In this document: one piece after another, positions 35,561 to 48,915 of the stretch
How the letters are laid out: every line of letters starts with the position of its first letter
Position numbering within the stretch: the stretch's first letter is position 1
NCBI RefSeq assembly: GCF_047663525.1
Contig: NC_092597.1
Span: 16,762,501-16,826,500 of the forward strand
Reading direction: 5' to 3'
Origin: Anas platyrhynchos
Lineage: Eukaryota > Chordata > Aves > Anseriformes > Anatidae
Length of the DNA: 64,000 nt
Program-made: the position numbers and the translations under genes
The notes under the pieces: generated by a model
The model's input: the letters and a program-made list of their open reading frames with translations, nothing else
Database searches by the model: none
Told to the model about the DNA's origin: nothing

Positions 35561-38500
35561 CTGGTGAGGAGCCTGCCTGGTTTTAGCACACCCCAGGTGA
35601 GCATCCATCCCACCAGCTTGGTCCCAAAGGAGCAGACAACTACCATCCAGGCTACATCTTCCTTTCAAAGATAGAAGGTGGCCATGCCTCAGTGACTCCA
35701 AGCCCATCGCTCTGCTTTAGCCATCTGTCAGGCTCGCTGCCACGGTGCCTGGGTGTTTGCTCAGACACTGAAAGGGAATTACCCACCTTGTATCATGTTT
35801 TTTGCCTTCTTGCCGCTCCATTCCCCTGGTGAATATTTTGGATCTTTGCCTCTAGTGGCTCAAATGCAGGTGTTGGATGATTGCCATGGAGAGTCAGGGA
35901 CAGAGAATAAAGAAATTCTTGGTGTCTTTGGATGAGGCTGAGGTTGGAAGGGATTTGTGTCAGCTCTCCCAGAGTTTGCAGATACCAGCACAGCACTGGG
36001 ATCAAAAGATGAGCAAAAATGATTTCTAAGCCACTATTGTTCCCTTTAGATAACATCCTCCAGCGTTGTGCCAGAGAGTGGCCCAGAGTACAGACTGAAG
36101 GCCAAACTGGGAACATTTGCCTATTGGAAACATCTGCTGTTCTCCTCTGCTCCTCGTATAATTTGCCAAAATTTACTTCTCGTACGTTGCTGGCTCAGAA
36201 CACTTTGTTGTGAGGCTTAATTCGCGGTGTGTAATCTTGTGACACATTGCTGCCTGATGATGTAGGACATGGAGATGATGAAGGAGGATGACTGGAGCCT
36301 AAACACACCAGAAAGAGTGCAGTGCCCAGCTTGGAAGCTGGACAAAATATTTTCATAAGCATCAGCTAGCTTTGCTGTTATTAGTCTTAAGAGCTGGAGA
36401 GAATGAGAAAGTTGTGCAGCCAAAGATAAAAGGCCTTTCAATAGATGTGCCCATGAATTGAATGCCCTGCTGAAATTTCAAGGTTTCTTTGACCTCATGA
36501 TGTGATAAAATGAGTGTCCTATGCTGGCATGTAAGCTCCTCATGCCCTGTGTGGACATCTAAATGCTCTCAACCAGCCTAGGTGCCCTGTAAAGCACACC
36601 ATTCCCTTAAGAAGACACCATTACATGATATGGTTCATTTTCTCTGCCCTAGATAAACGCTACAGCTCATTAGAGCCTCCAGCCCTTTGGTTGAAGGATT
36701 TCCTGAAGGACTTTGCTGGATCAGAGCACGGAGTGGTGGGCAGTGGTCTCACTGCACCTCAGTTCTTTGGTTTCTCCAGGTTGGCCATCTCCAAAGTCAG
36801 AGTGATTCAACCCATCCTGAACCTGGGATCTGAAATATGTGGGTTCAATCTATTTTGCTCTGATAATGCCATGGTCTCTCCATTAATAGGAGAGGTAGTG
36901 AACACTGATGAACAACCTCAGCAAGACACAGGGAAAATCAGGGAAGATGAATTCCCCCCACCCAACAAAAGCTGGGACTAGGTGCTGATATGCAAGTCCT
37001 ACAGCCAAAGAGATGTGAATGCTCCTAAAACTCATTTCTTACTTATTTTTGGGTTGTTTGAATCTAGAGGTCAAATACTAGACTTTAGCATTGCAGTCAT
37101 GCCTTACATGAAAGATGAATATATGAATAGTTTATAACAGGCTAATGAACAATTAATAGTTAATTCAACAAATGGATAATCAAATGTTATGGATTGTTAT
37201 ACAGTCCGACAGGTCAATATGCTGCCTGTGACCATGGCTGATTGCTACCAATAACACCTTGAGTGATGTGATTCCTACCAGCTTTAACACAAGACGTTTG
37301 TGTCCAGGCAACTTCTATTAACCCTCTCCCCACTCTTCTAGAAATAGAAACTTCCTCCAATGCATGCCCAGAGTTAATGGGTTATGATAGGAACATAAGG
37401 CTGTGGGCTGTTGAGGAGCTCATTTGTAGCTCAAAAACTTGATTATGGATGAGCAGAAAGAAGTAGAGACAGATGAAGGCAGACTGCAAACGACGACAAC
37501 ATCTGCTAACTGAACAGGCAAAGCTCCGAGTGCCAGAATCACACATCCAGAAGTCAACGAGTGGTGGGACTTTTAATCTGTGCTGGGGGGGCTCAGGAGG
37601 ATCCTAGAGATTCCTTCAAGGTTTAGCCATAAGCCTAAGTGTCTACCCGACTGTTTTAAAATTAGAGTTTGCAGAGCAGGTCAGCTAACTAGCCCAGATG
37701 AGTCTGTGCAAGAGAAATTGCTCTTTCATGATCTCAGCTCTGCTACCATACAATCAATTTTGCCTTTAAGTAGTAGAAAGGCTCCCTGGAAGTTGCCAGC
37801 TCTGATTACAGCGTGAAACATCTAACCTTGGTTTACAGCAACCGCAGTCGCGTTCCCAGTGGCTTGAGATTTACTTGGCCTGAGGCTGTGCTGGGCGAAG
37901 GGGGAGAACATCCCCCCGGCACCCCTGGGGAGGTGCAGACCGCTCACACATGCCATCAGCAAGATGAAAAAGCAGCTGAAGGAACAGCTCAACATGGGCT
38001 CGTGTCCTGAAATGCAACCGCACAGCCGCTGCTCGTTTGTCCTTGGAGCTGCAAGGATTGCTTGAGTGACGGCCGAGGCATTTCACACGCCAGTAAGCAC
38101 ATTCTCCCCAGGTATTTCTGATCGCTGTTCATTTTGTTTGCTGACAAGTTTGTGGCAATATGCTCGCTCCGGCTAAAAATTACACACCGGCTAAGAGATG
38201 AACAGGCTTAATTTTCCTCACTTTTACACTGGTTTTGCAATCAGTGTAACTTCAATGACCCTTTACTTTTATACCAGAAATAGTACTGAGGAAATTGGAT
38301 TTAACGGAGTAAAGAGCTGTTCGGTGGAGGTATCGTAGGAAGGCAAAGACAAACCAGAGACTTTTTTTCCACTCTTCCTGATTCTGGCACAGGCTAAAGG
38401 CCAAATCTGCCACCAGTACAAAACAAAGCAAACCTCAGACTGCTTTAAATGCCCTCAGTTTGTAAAAGCTGCTAAGGAGCCTTATGGTGCCATGTTTTCT

Positions 38501-41500
38501 GCATCTCTGTGTGCATCCCCTCCAAAACATGAGCAGAGCTGCCGTCCTGGTGCTGTAGAGATGGTTATGATCCCCAGCTGGCTGGTTTCAAGTCTCTGTG
38601 CCAGGCCAGCTACAAAGAATCTCTGGTCCAGAGACCACTGATGGGAAGATTCACTGTTCTGAGGTCTCCGAATCATTTTTTCCTGTCTCCTCTCATTTCT
38701 TCTCCCACCTGCTGAGCGTTAGAGGCTTGATCAGCCTGGTAGAGCATGCAAATATTAACATTTTCCCCCAGAAGTGCTAACAGCCACACGAACTTCTTGC
38801 TAATGGGTACAGCGAGCAGGAGATGCCACTGGTGCACCCAGCAACTGTCCCAGGGAGCCAGAGCTAACACCTGGGGGCCGTGGCCATGGGAGGCAGCAGG
38901 AGCAGCTTCCCCTCCCTCTGCATTTCTCCTCTGGAAGGACAGCCCAGAGGGACAGCAAGGAGGGGGAGCAGAAGCTGGGGAGCTGGCTGCGATCCTGAAG
39001 GCATTTCAAACCATTTCCAGCTTGCAGGAGAAAATGTTTCCCAGCAGATGAATAGCCCCAGGGGTATGCACAGACAAAACATCCTTCTCTCAGTACGTGT
39101 GTGGATGCCGATGCCAGTATCCAAGTCATTATTACTTTTTCTTTTTTTAATCCTCCCTAATTTTATATTGAGCTTAACCTTGCTTATTTGCAGACATTTG
39201 GGGTTTGTGCCCTTCTTTTATATGAACATAGATAGAAATAGGATAGGAAATCTTTTTCCTAGGGATGATGGAGAAGCGTCCATGTCTCTGCCACATCCAG
39301 AGTCCATAGGAAGCTTCTGGCTGCCTTGTTCCTGCTCCCCCTGTTCCCAGGCCCTCTTCCCGACTGGCTGAAGGTTATCTACTGGGGGAAGGTAAGAAGA
39401 TAAACCCTGCTGGCATGCTAATGCCTGCTGAGTGGGATGTGCAGCCTAGAGAGCGCAAGGAGTCCGCAGCACTTGTCCTGGGCAACGGAAGGAATGAATC
39501 AATTAATCTCCAAAAGTGGGGACTTCAGAGTTGATGAATGGCACTCAGTGAATATTAAACTCCCTTTTCTGTGGGATGGATGTTTTCCAGCCTGGCAAAT
39601 TTTGTCCCTGCATACTTTACAAGAACAAGCTGCAGTGCTCTATGGCTGTGACTAAGGACTGGAAGAGAGAGCACCTGCCTGGGGCGAGTTCCTGTAGCAC
39701 TTCCAGAAACAACCATCCCTGTTCCAAAAGAAGATCCAGCACAATTTAAGATTGAAATCTGTTACTTTGAAGGATCCAAAAATGGTTGATTTTAGCAGGG
39801 ATTTTGTTATGCTTTTTAACTATCATAACAAAGGAAATAAAATTAGCCTGCTGGATCCACACATCTGACTCCACTCACGTGGCGCAGGCTCTTGTATTTC
39901 CCAGAAGATCATTTTCCAGCCTCCTCCTCTTTTCCCATGACAGGTGATGATATTAGTATTTATTGGTTAATAAGCTAGCTTGGGAATTCTTGTACAATTT
40001 CTGAATGGGGAGAAACATGTGGCTTGTTTTACAGCCCAGCTGACGCTGTTGCCTCTCGGTTGAGAAGGATGGCTTCTTCTCCACAGCAGGACAACCCACG
40101 GGTCTGCAAGGTCTGAAGGGTTGCAGGAGCCCTCATGCAGTAATGTGGGGTCCCAAAGATACCATGAGATCTGATGCTTGTTTCTAAGAACTGGCACAGA
40201 TGGGAAGCAGAAAACACCAGGCTCCCAGGACCCAGACAAGAAATGAAAGCAGAACAAGGGAAAGGAGCACAGGGCTCCTAAGAGAACAACTGCCCCATGG
40301 CAGAACTGGTGCTACCAAAAATACTTCACAGACGTTTCTCTAGCCCCTTCCTAAAAATCTGCCTGGGCATTCAGCACCAGCACTTAGCTCCCCAAGCATC
40401 CAGGCAGCTTTTGCTGGTTTCTAACGTCAGAGCTCACTGCATGGTCTCACCCCCAGAAGCGGCAGGCTTCAGCAGATTAGAGCTGAGGACTCAGCCTTTC
40501 AAGTATAAAATTGAACAAAATCTTAACTATCAGCGTATTATGTGCTCCGTGCAGCAGGCCTGAAGTGGCTCTGGAAAGGACGGAGCATTTACAGTTTTCA
40601 CAGAAAGAACTTAGAGTAGATAAAGACGAGCATTAACTTCTAAAATAAGGGCTGCATTTCATATAATAACTTTCATTATCTGGTGCTGCTGGCCTGGGCT
40701 GTGTTAGCCATGTGGATTTGTGGATGTTTAACCTGAATTGTTCTGCTTGTTATCACCCTGCAGTTACCACAGGGCTCCTCTTCCACCAGCTGTGCAGCAG
40801 GAAAGTCTCATCCCTGGTGAGGTTTCCCTGCCAAGGCTCTCAGGAGCCTTCAGAACACCAGGAAGGCCAGATCCAGAGGCAGATGGAGTCAAAGGGAAGG
40901 TTTCCAGCAAAGAGAAGGGTCTTTGGATGAGAAAAGTCCCCAGAGAAGACTCCAGCTTTCACAACTTCACTTCCTTTCCTCTCAGCAGCAGCTGCCTGCG
41001 TGGCTGGTGTTTGCACAGCTGGGGAACACCAGGGCAGGGCTGGCCTTTTGGTATCCAGAAACTGCCTTTTTTGGGTTACTTCAGCTTTGGTATATTTTCT
41101 GCATAGAAGATAGGGGGCAAAGATACACTATCTGAAAGCCACTTTTCTTGGTTTGCCTGATTTTTGCCTCTCTTCGAAGAGAGGAACTGCTTTGGCCTTT
41201 GGGGGCAGGGTACGGACACTTTCTCAAAATGCTGCTAATTATACCTCAAAACTCTTGCTTAAGTTTCATTGCTTATTCTGGGCAAATTCTGCTGCTTTGT
41301 TGCAATCGTGTCAGGCAGGGCATTGCTGGGGCTTTGGTTGGACTTTGCTGGAAAAACAGGGGATAACAGTCTTCTACACATCACCTTTCCTCCCTGCTGT
41401 GCCCCCCACCTGCTCACCACACACCACTGCCCACATCTCTCAGCACACTTTGGGATTGCTGGGTGTTGGAAAGCAAGGAATTGTGCCATGACATGTTTCC

Positions 41501-42401
41501 AGAGGCTAAATTTTTAGCACATACTCAAATGAGAAATTCTTCTGATACATTAGCAGCAACATAAGAGAAATAGAACAGCTTAGCAAGCACGCTCTGTAGT
41601 GCCTTGCTTTTTTTCCTCTCCTGAAAAGTAATAACATAATGGTGCAACAGCTAGCTGATGAAGTTTTAAGTCTTTTTTGCAACAAATCTTCACTGAGTTC
41701 TTGCAAAGTTGTTTCCAAGTAAGTAGCCTTGTTGTTATTCTGTCTGAGTACCAAAGGTTGTTTCACTACCATGTGGAAATTTGGGAGTCATCAATATTTA
41801 ATCTGTGTTCTGTTAGTACACATTTGTTTTCACTAATCCCTGCTTCTTCCCGTGATGTAGGTTTGACCTGTTTGAATTTTGCAACTTTATGTAAACTGAA
41901 AGCACTGTCATAACTCAGCCAAATGCTACTTGTAAGCATCTTATCCAGAAAAAAACATTTCACCATAAATGTATTATAGCACTACAGAAAGTTTACAGGA
42001 AAGATTGCGATCAAATAAGAGTGGGGTTTGATCTCTCTTCCAGAGGAAATAATTTGGATTATTTTCTTGTGCCCACGTGCTTGCTTTATTTCTGCTAAGA
42101 TACCATCACTTTTTCTTTAAGTGTGATCTCCTTGAAACACCTGTGTATTCTCACAAGTGTTGGCTTTCTACCATCAACTGAGCATTACAGCCTAATCTTA
42201 ATCCCCATTACCTCTGTTGTTCTGAGAAAAAGAATTAATGGAGCTGATGTTGTTTTGATCTCTAGATTCTCACTGGATATTTAAGAGTCCATTTGTTCTG
42301 CCTACTTATTCCATCATTACGCTGCTCAAAACCCTCCAAAATAATAATGCTCTTGTCAATCCTGCAGACTCAGGAGGTTAGGGCCAGAAGGAACCCACAG
42401 G

Positions 42402-42482
42402 TTTTACAGGTGAGTTTTGTGCTACTGCAATAATCTCATACAGACCGTCCCATGATCTGTATGAGGGCATTCACCTGTAAAA
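42402..42482. repeat. Two-tier imperfect fold-back (inverted repeat)
   Basis: The outer arms TTTTACAGGTGA (42402-42413) and TCACCTGTAAAA (42471-42482) are perfect 12-base reverse complements. Nested inside, CTCATACAGA (42435-42444) and TCTGTATGAG (42456-42465) are perfect 10-base reverse complements with an 11-base loop. The two stems are separated by an asymmetric internal loop of 21 and 5 bases. It could be a relic of a small inverted-repeat transposon or a transcribed hairpin; neither is shown. The preceding AGGGCCAGAAGGAACC may be a scrap of an old amniote interspersed repeat. Confidence 0.8.
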
Positions 42483-45400
42483 TGCAGATTATATAAAATT
42501 TGCTTAACCACAATCTGCAGAGCCACACAGTCAACTGAGATGTAGATATGTCACCAGAAACCAAGCTTTCCTCCCACATGTTTGGGAATGAGAGGCAAGT
42601 TCAGGCACATACCTGATACAAACCAGAGACAGAATAGAATTTTAATTGATAATTCTTTTGTTTCAATTTTCCCTTAAATAATTTCATTGCAAAAGTCTGC
42701 ATGGTTCAGCTTTGCCTCATTCCTCCTGCTGCCTCCCTTCCCAGCCTTAAAGCAGAGGAGTATCTGAGGAGCATTTGCTTTTTATTAGCAGAAGAGACAG
42801 GCTAAATTGGGACATGATTCATGCTTCTAATTTATGCCTTCTCTTCCTTTATTGTCAATGGCTAATGAGAGGTAATTGCAAAAGCTCACAGAGGGAGGCA
42901 CTTCTGCAAAAACAGAAGAAATGGAGAAGGTGCGAGTGAGGTTGTTTTTGCAGTTCAGAGGCTTTTCATCCCATTGTTGGTCTGTTCATGGCTTGCCAAA
43001 GTTGCTGCTCTCAGAGCTCAATGTAATTTCCAAAAGTCAGAAATCGCTTAGGTGAATCAATACATGCAGCAGTACTCTGGCTCTTGCTGCAGGACACAGT
43101 CGGCATCACCAAGTAAAAGCCCAGCCCCTCTTGGTTTCATGGGAGAACACACAGGATTGGGGACCCCAAAAGAGCTTATAAATTGCCAGCCATTTCCCAG
43201 CTTTATGATCCAGATCTCATTTCATCCCAGTTTTCCTGATTTAATTATGTTCATCACTAAAAGGCTTTTGTTGAGAATGGACTGGATTCAGTATGAGTCA
43301 GAGGCAGCCTAGGATCACTTGCCAGGAGTCATTAGAGGGGAGTGCTGACCAGGAATGTTTTTCACCCTTTGTCATTCATTTTACCTACAGACTTTCCCCA
43401 GCAGGAGCCAGTGCCCCTGAGCAGTGGTCACCCCATGCAGACCTGATCCAGCTTCAGGCAGTTCATGGGAGTGCTGACCCATAAGCTGTGTTCACCGACT
43501 GCCACTGACAGCATCATTGGTTAAATCTTGGCTGAGAAAAGAGGGAATAAATGCTCAGGACAGGCTCATATTCCCCAGATCTCTCACTGCAGTATAGCCC
43601 TGCATTCAGCTATGCAAAATAACCAAATTCAAGGATGCCACCATGTGTCCTGGTTGTTTAAGTGACAAAATATCATCACTGTAGGGGAAAAAAGTTACAT
43701 GACAGAGCCAGTCAGCATACAGTATTGGACAGTTCACACAGCAACACTGCGATACCTCTGCCCACAAAAACTTGCAGCTCCGTGTTGTGCTATAGCTGCA
43801 TGAAGGGCTGATGTCTCCCTTCAATACAACTTTTTGGAAGGTCAATGTTTGCTTCTACCACGGGGAAGCATGCTAGATGTAAGCCAGGCTTCAGGCTGAT
43901 AAACCATGGAGAGCTAACAGAGTGCTAAATTGAGCAAAGAACCACCAAAGTGTTCAAAAATTACTCCTACAATTAGATTGTTTAAAATGATGTTCCTTAG
44001 TTGTAGGGTATCAAAGGTAATATTTCAGCACTGTGTCACAGACACCTCAGGAGAGCCTCCTTACACTCTTCTGCCATTATGTTAATGCACCTAGACCATG
44101 GCCAGTTGCACTGATGGATTTGGTCTAATTATCTCCTTGTACTTCTTTGTCTCTCTGGCTCCATCTATCGTCTCTCATCTCCTGTCTCAGACTAACGTTT
44201 CCAGCTCTGGGACACGGGCTGCCCACCAGGTCTGCCTGATGCATCACCATAGGAGCTTTATGCACTGGAGAAAGGTGAATAATAAATAAACAGAAGGTAA
44301 AATACAACTCTCATCCAGTATAATCCAGCATTGCAAGATAGGTTTCCCAGGGAATGGCAGTATATTTGTTTTCCAGATCATTAGCTGATGCAAAGGAAAA
44401 GGAGAACATTTATTAGCCTCCCTCAGAACCAACTTTAACAAGAATGAATATTCACTGCTATAAATAAGACTGTTTCAATTAAGTCTGCACATAAAAAAAT
44501 GCTCCATGGTGTCGCAGAAGGCCACGCTATTCAAAAAGATGTGCCTAGATGAAAGTACATAAGCCCATACCTGAGAACAAACACAACTGCCTTATTTCCA
44601 GTGCTTCAGTCACTGAATATTGTGTTTGCATCTTATCTGAACATCAGGTTGCAAGATGCAGAAGAAACCTTGGGCTTGCTTTTTTCTACCTGTTAATGGA
44701 AATCTGGCTTTCAAGAAAGCTTTAATTGCTTTCTTGTTCAAATTCAGATCATCTACTGCACTGGCAATATGTTTTGTGCTTGCTTGAGTATCACTAACAA
44801 AGAGCAGTCACAGTACCCGACTGCAGCCTCCAGGAACACCACCCCCTGATGTGACATCGGGGCCCATCCATCATGTCCTGCTGCACAGATTTTGAGGGGA
44901 AAAAAAACACACATTTCTTATATCCACCTTCAAAAATCATTATGAATCAACTCCACCAGCATATAAATTCACACCACATTGGTGCCTGGGAAAGCTCAGA
45001 CAGTCTCAGGCCTTCTGACTACCAAGAACAGGGAGAACACATTGGCAAAGTCCTACAGCTTGCCATGATATCTTTGTCCTGTACTTCAGGAGTCCGCTCA
45101 TGGCTGTTTCCAGGGGCAGTCAGCTGTCTGACCCAGTCCAGCTATTGTCATGTTCTGTAAATGACATCATTTACTGAAAATGAAGAGGAAAATAGAGAGA
45201 AATCAGTGCTTCTGAAGTCAAGCAGTGGCCACAGGAAAACCAAAGAGAATTTCATAAATTCAAATACATTGGTGAACAACCTCTCCCAGCCAACCTTTTC
45301 TTTCCTCTTCATTTACAGAACTGTGTTGTACAACCACTGTCCTTCAGTGGATATTTGCTCCTTGAAGGACAGATCCTCCTCTCCTCCATGGAAGTAAATT

Positions 45401-46829
45401 CATCTTTTGTAGTAATACTCATCCTATTAAGAACTCTAGAGGAGCTTATTAAATACCACTGAAAAACATGATGCCAATAATTAGAGAGAATCAATGAAGA
45501 TATTTGCTGCAGTCAATAATCTAAATTACCAACAAAAATGTGGCCTGTATAAGCAGTTCATCTATACTTCCCTGGGATAAAAATCAGAGCCTGCATCTAA
45601 CATGGTATCAGTGGCAACAGCAAATGGTTCCAGGAAGGATTTACCCTGTTGCAAGACTGCCATAATGCAGAAAAGTGGTAATCTACTCTGAAATTACACA
45701 TTACATTCAGTCCATTCAGTTCAAACAATTTCAGGAAAAGCTGCATTAAAGCTGGAAGCCATGACAGCTATGTCACCCCAAGTAGCAAATACAATGAGGC
45801 TTTGAGATGAACACCTACTATTAAGTCAAAGAGTAATCTATGGGCAGTCATGGTTCAGACATCCTTATTAGCATTAATTAAAATTCTGGTGATCAGGTGG
45901 CTACGGAACAGACAAAACTTTAAAAGAATTTAAGCAAGAGAGAAAGGCTGAAGATAGGGTAATAATTAGGAATAATATCTCATGTTAAATTTAATTCCTT
46001 TAGCCTTGAAATTACCATGACAGATTTCAAATTTAGTGGCAGTTTTCCAGTCACTAAAATGAGCTTAATTATATAGTTTAAGACTTTGGGAGAACTGATT
46101 CAGATAAAGCTACATGGGGCCCATATCAACTGTGTGGTATGCTTGAATGGACTCAGATAAAGAAGGAATAGATATCAACTTGTACGAGGAGCTTAAGACA
46201 TCATACCTGATTTTTTTTTGAATTTATTTTTGAGACTGAAAAAGTTTGGATAACTTTTAAACTTTCTTTTAATTAATAATCACTCTCACTCAATTTGCCT
46301 TTCTACTTCTTGATTTCATCTGGGACTGAATGCAAGACAGAGATAAAGCAGCCAAAACTCTGAATAGTGCTGATGCTAACAGAACTCCTTAATCATTGCA
46401 ATTGGCCTATCTGTAGAGCCCAGGCAAGACACCTAGAAAGATGAGCAAAGTTCAAATCTCCAAGCTATTTCTCTGAGTTACGGGACACCTTGTAAAAATC
46501 ATCACTGTGTTTTATTAACTACTGTTAGTTTAGAAGAAAATACAAGGCACTTAAGAAAATGTCATATCCCAGCATTCTATCAAATGGAAGAAATCTTTAT
46601 TCTAATATGCACTTTGTGACAAAGCACTTTTGGGTTTTCATGGCCAGGGAACATCCTGAGTGATGGATAACCAGCAATATGATTAATAGACTGAAATGCA
46701 GGTGCAGAACGGTCTCTTCTTATAGAATTAAACTCAAGAAGATAGATGTTAATATTATTTTAAATCCACCTTCATGGGATTCTGCCGTACCTGTGTAATA
46801 CACTTATATGATCTCATAGTCAGGCTAAC

Positions 46830-47020
46830 TGAACACTTTACAGTTTTAAAGGCATTTATTCTCCCAAGAGCCCCATGAATTGGGAAAATACAGTTGTCCC
46901 ATTATATAGATGTGGAGCTGCGGCACAGAGGTGCGACGTCACACATGGCGAAGCAGGGAATTGAGCACAGCTTTCCTAAATCCCAGGTTGTCACCCTAAC
47001 TACTGTTGCTACATACTCTT
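46830..47020 (-). mobile_element. MIR SINE, nearly full length, reverse orientation
   Basis: Read on +, the order of landmarks is that of a reverse-complemented MIR: CACTTTACAG, then CATTTATTCTCCCAAGAGCCCCATGAATTGGG, CCCATTATATAGATG, CGGCACAGAGG and GTCACACATGG. After these come AGCAGGGAATTGAGC, CCCAGGTTGTC and CTAACTACTGTTGCTACAT. Each aligns with the matching part of the MIR consensus as I know it, from the LINE-like 3' part through the core to the tRNA-derived 5' part. The copy is heavily diverged and non-functional. MIRs are ancient amniote SINEs, so this insertion predates bird diversification. Confidence 0.85.
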
Positions 47021-48816
47021 TACATCAAAATGAATGGTTAAGCCAGAGGCCCTGCACTGCCTCTCCTTCTGTCTACATTAATCTCTGAGCACCTTCGCAA
47101 ACCCGTGAGAGTGCTACATCAAGAGGACAGAGCAGGTCAGTGAGAGAAGTGCCCCGTTTATTACAGTTTCTTGCTCATGACTGATCCTCCGCCTTAGGAC
47201 CCACTGGCAAAGAGTAAGCTGTTCCCGGAGATAATCTTTCAGCTGAAAGGAATGGGATACAATGCCTTACAAGAGTACGAATGAGCTCTCAGAAGTGATA
47301 AAAGCAGGCACAGCCTGGACTCCATGAACAGAAAGTGTTCATATTTCAGAAGTTATATTAAAAAGTTCAAATTCAAAGGAAAAAAATAAGAACAGTCCTG
47401 TGCAATTCTCTTAGAACAAGGAAAAACCCCAAAAATGATTGTTCCAATCCTGCTGAAGATGGGGGAACATGGGAATATCTCAGGGTCTCACCCACCCCTG
47501 AGGGGGGGACAGTTTTACACCATTCCTGAAGCTGAGGACCTTTATGCTGCACATTTTGGGATGCTTCCCTTGTATGTTATTCCAACAGGATCCAAACCAA
47601 GGGACATGGGCTGCATTTCTTCCAAGCTGAATTACTTCTCTCCATTCTGGTGCAGTTTTACAGAAGTTTCTATGCATTTTCTTCTCAGTTTAGATTCCTG
47701 CAAGACCCTCAGATGTAGAATACAGCTTAGCCCTGAGCTGTTTTAAACCTGTTTCAAAAATTAACCTTGTTGTCCTCTGAACCTAATGTGAATCCACCAT
47801 CTGGAGCTCGGCACGACCACACCCAACCATTTTTAGGGAACAGATCAAGCATGGAAGCATTGCCAAACATGCTGCTACACAAACAGCTTTTTCTTTACTC
47901 CTAGACAATACAAACACTTCACAACACGTACCACAACACATCCTCTATTCACACTAGCTCTGCCAGGACAGATTCATTTCATCATGCATGGAAATTGAAG
48001 AATTATTCCAGTTACATGCTCCTAATTGCAACCCCTTTCAGTCCTAGGTTTTCTCCCTTGTGACCTTTGCTAATTAGTAACATTTGAATTTGAGGTTATA
48101 AAGCCCTTGGAGAAAATTAATACAGCACAGCTTTCTTATTTCATAAGGCTGAATCTCAGTGTCTTCATTAATTTCAGTGCAACTTTTGCCTTGTGAACCT
48201 GGAGAGGAAGGGAGCGAAATGACAAGATGTTTTGGAGATAGTGATCGAAGGAAGATGCAGTAGAAATGATGGATTTCTGCATTTCCTTTTTTCTGACCGA
48301 AGTCAGAACAGGGCTGCCAGGTTTAAAGCATTTACAATGGGGATCAGACCACTGATGAGCATGACACTTGCCCTCCCCAGCTCTGATAACCACCACCGGA
48401 CCTTAATCTCCACTGACTGAGGGACCAGAGGGACACCAGAGCCTGGAAGGAGTGGAGAGATCCCAAACAGGAGGCACAGGATGATGGGGAGCCCTATACA
48501 CCCTGCAAGCAGTAAGGCTTTTAGGGAGTAACAGTGCCTATTGCCAGCTAGGTGTAGCAGATGGACTGCTTCTGAACACCTCTGCTGAAGCTACTGTCCA
48601 GGTAATGCCAACTTAACGAGGGGCACAGGATTTGTGAATGTACTGCAGGAAATCCCACATTATATGGGACAGCTGGTGTCTCAGTGTGTGAGAGACTGAG
48701 CCAACACGCTGCTTTCCCACCTGGAAGCGTGTCCCATTGTCTTCTGTAACACTCGTAGCAAATTTCCCCATAACACAAGTCTTTTCTAGTCCATAAAAGA
48801 AGAAAGTCAGTCTATG

Positions 48817-48840
48817 ATATATATATATATATATATATAT
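48817..48840. repeat. (AT)12 microsatellite
   Basis: Twelve uninterrupted AT dinucleotides, 42 bases before a perfect hairpin. Confidence 0.97.
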
Positions 48841-48882
48841 AAACAAAACTGCTAAACTTTATACTTGGTTTTTACTGCAGGT

Positions 48883-48915
48883 AAAATATAGGTTACTCCT
48901 TGTAACCTATATTTT
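48883..48915. repeat. Perfect 14-bp inverted repeat with 5-base loop
   Basis: The left arm AAAATATAGGTTAC (48883-48896) and right arm GTAACCTATATTTT (48902-48915) are exact reverse complements around the loop TCCTT. On either strand a transcript would form a tight stem-loop. It is not a bacterial terminator in this eukaryotic context. Confidence 0.95.

Larger units (their letters stand above)
30120..46825. other. Gene-free interval
   Basis: No supportable exon. Contents are an AAAC/AAAT microsatellite (30.37 kb), a 13-bp duplication and T/A runs near 32.26-32.35 kb, and a T run (34.64 kb). There is also a small GC- and CpG-rich patch carrying the longest open frame of the window (35.2-35.6 kb) and a fold-back at 42.40 kb. 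The remainder is unremarkable mixed-composition intergenic DNA. Confidence 0.55.

Noticed and set aside
35940-35975. GAGGTTGGAAGGGATTTGTG, reminiscent of a reverse-oriented CR1 end
   Set aside because: Only about 14 bases match and the following ATCATCTAGTCCAACC-type sequence is missing.
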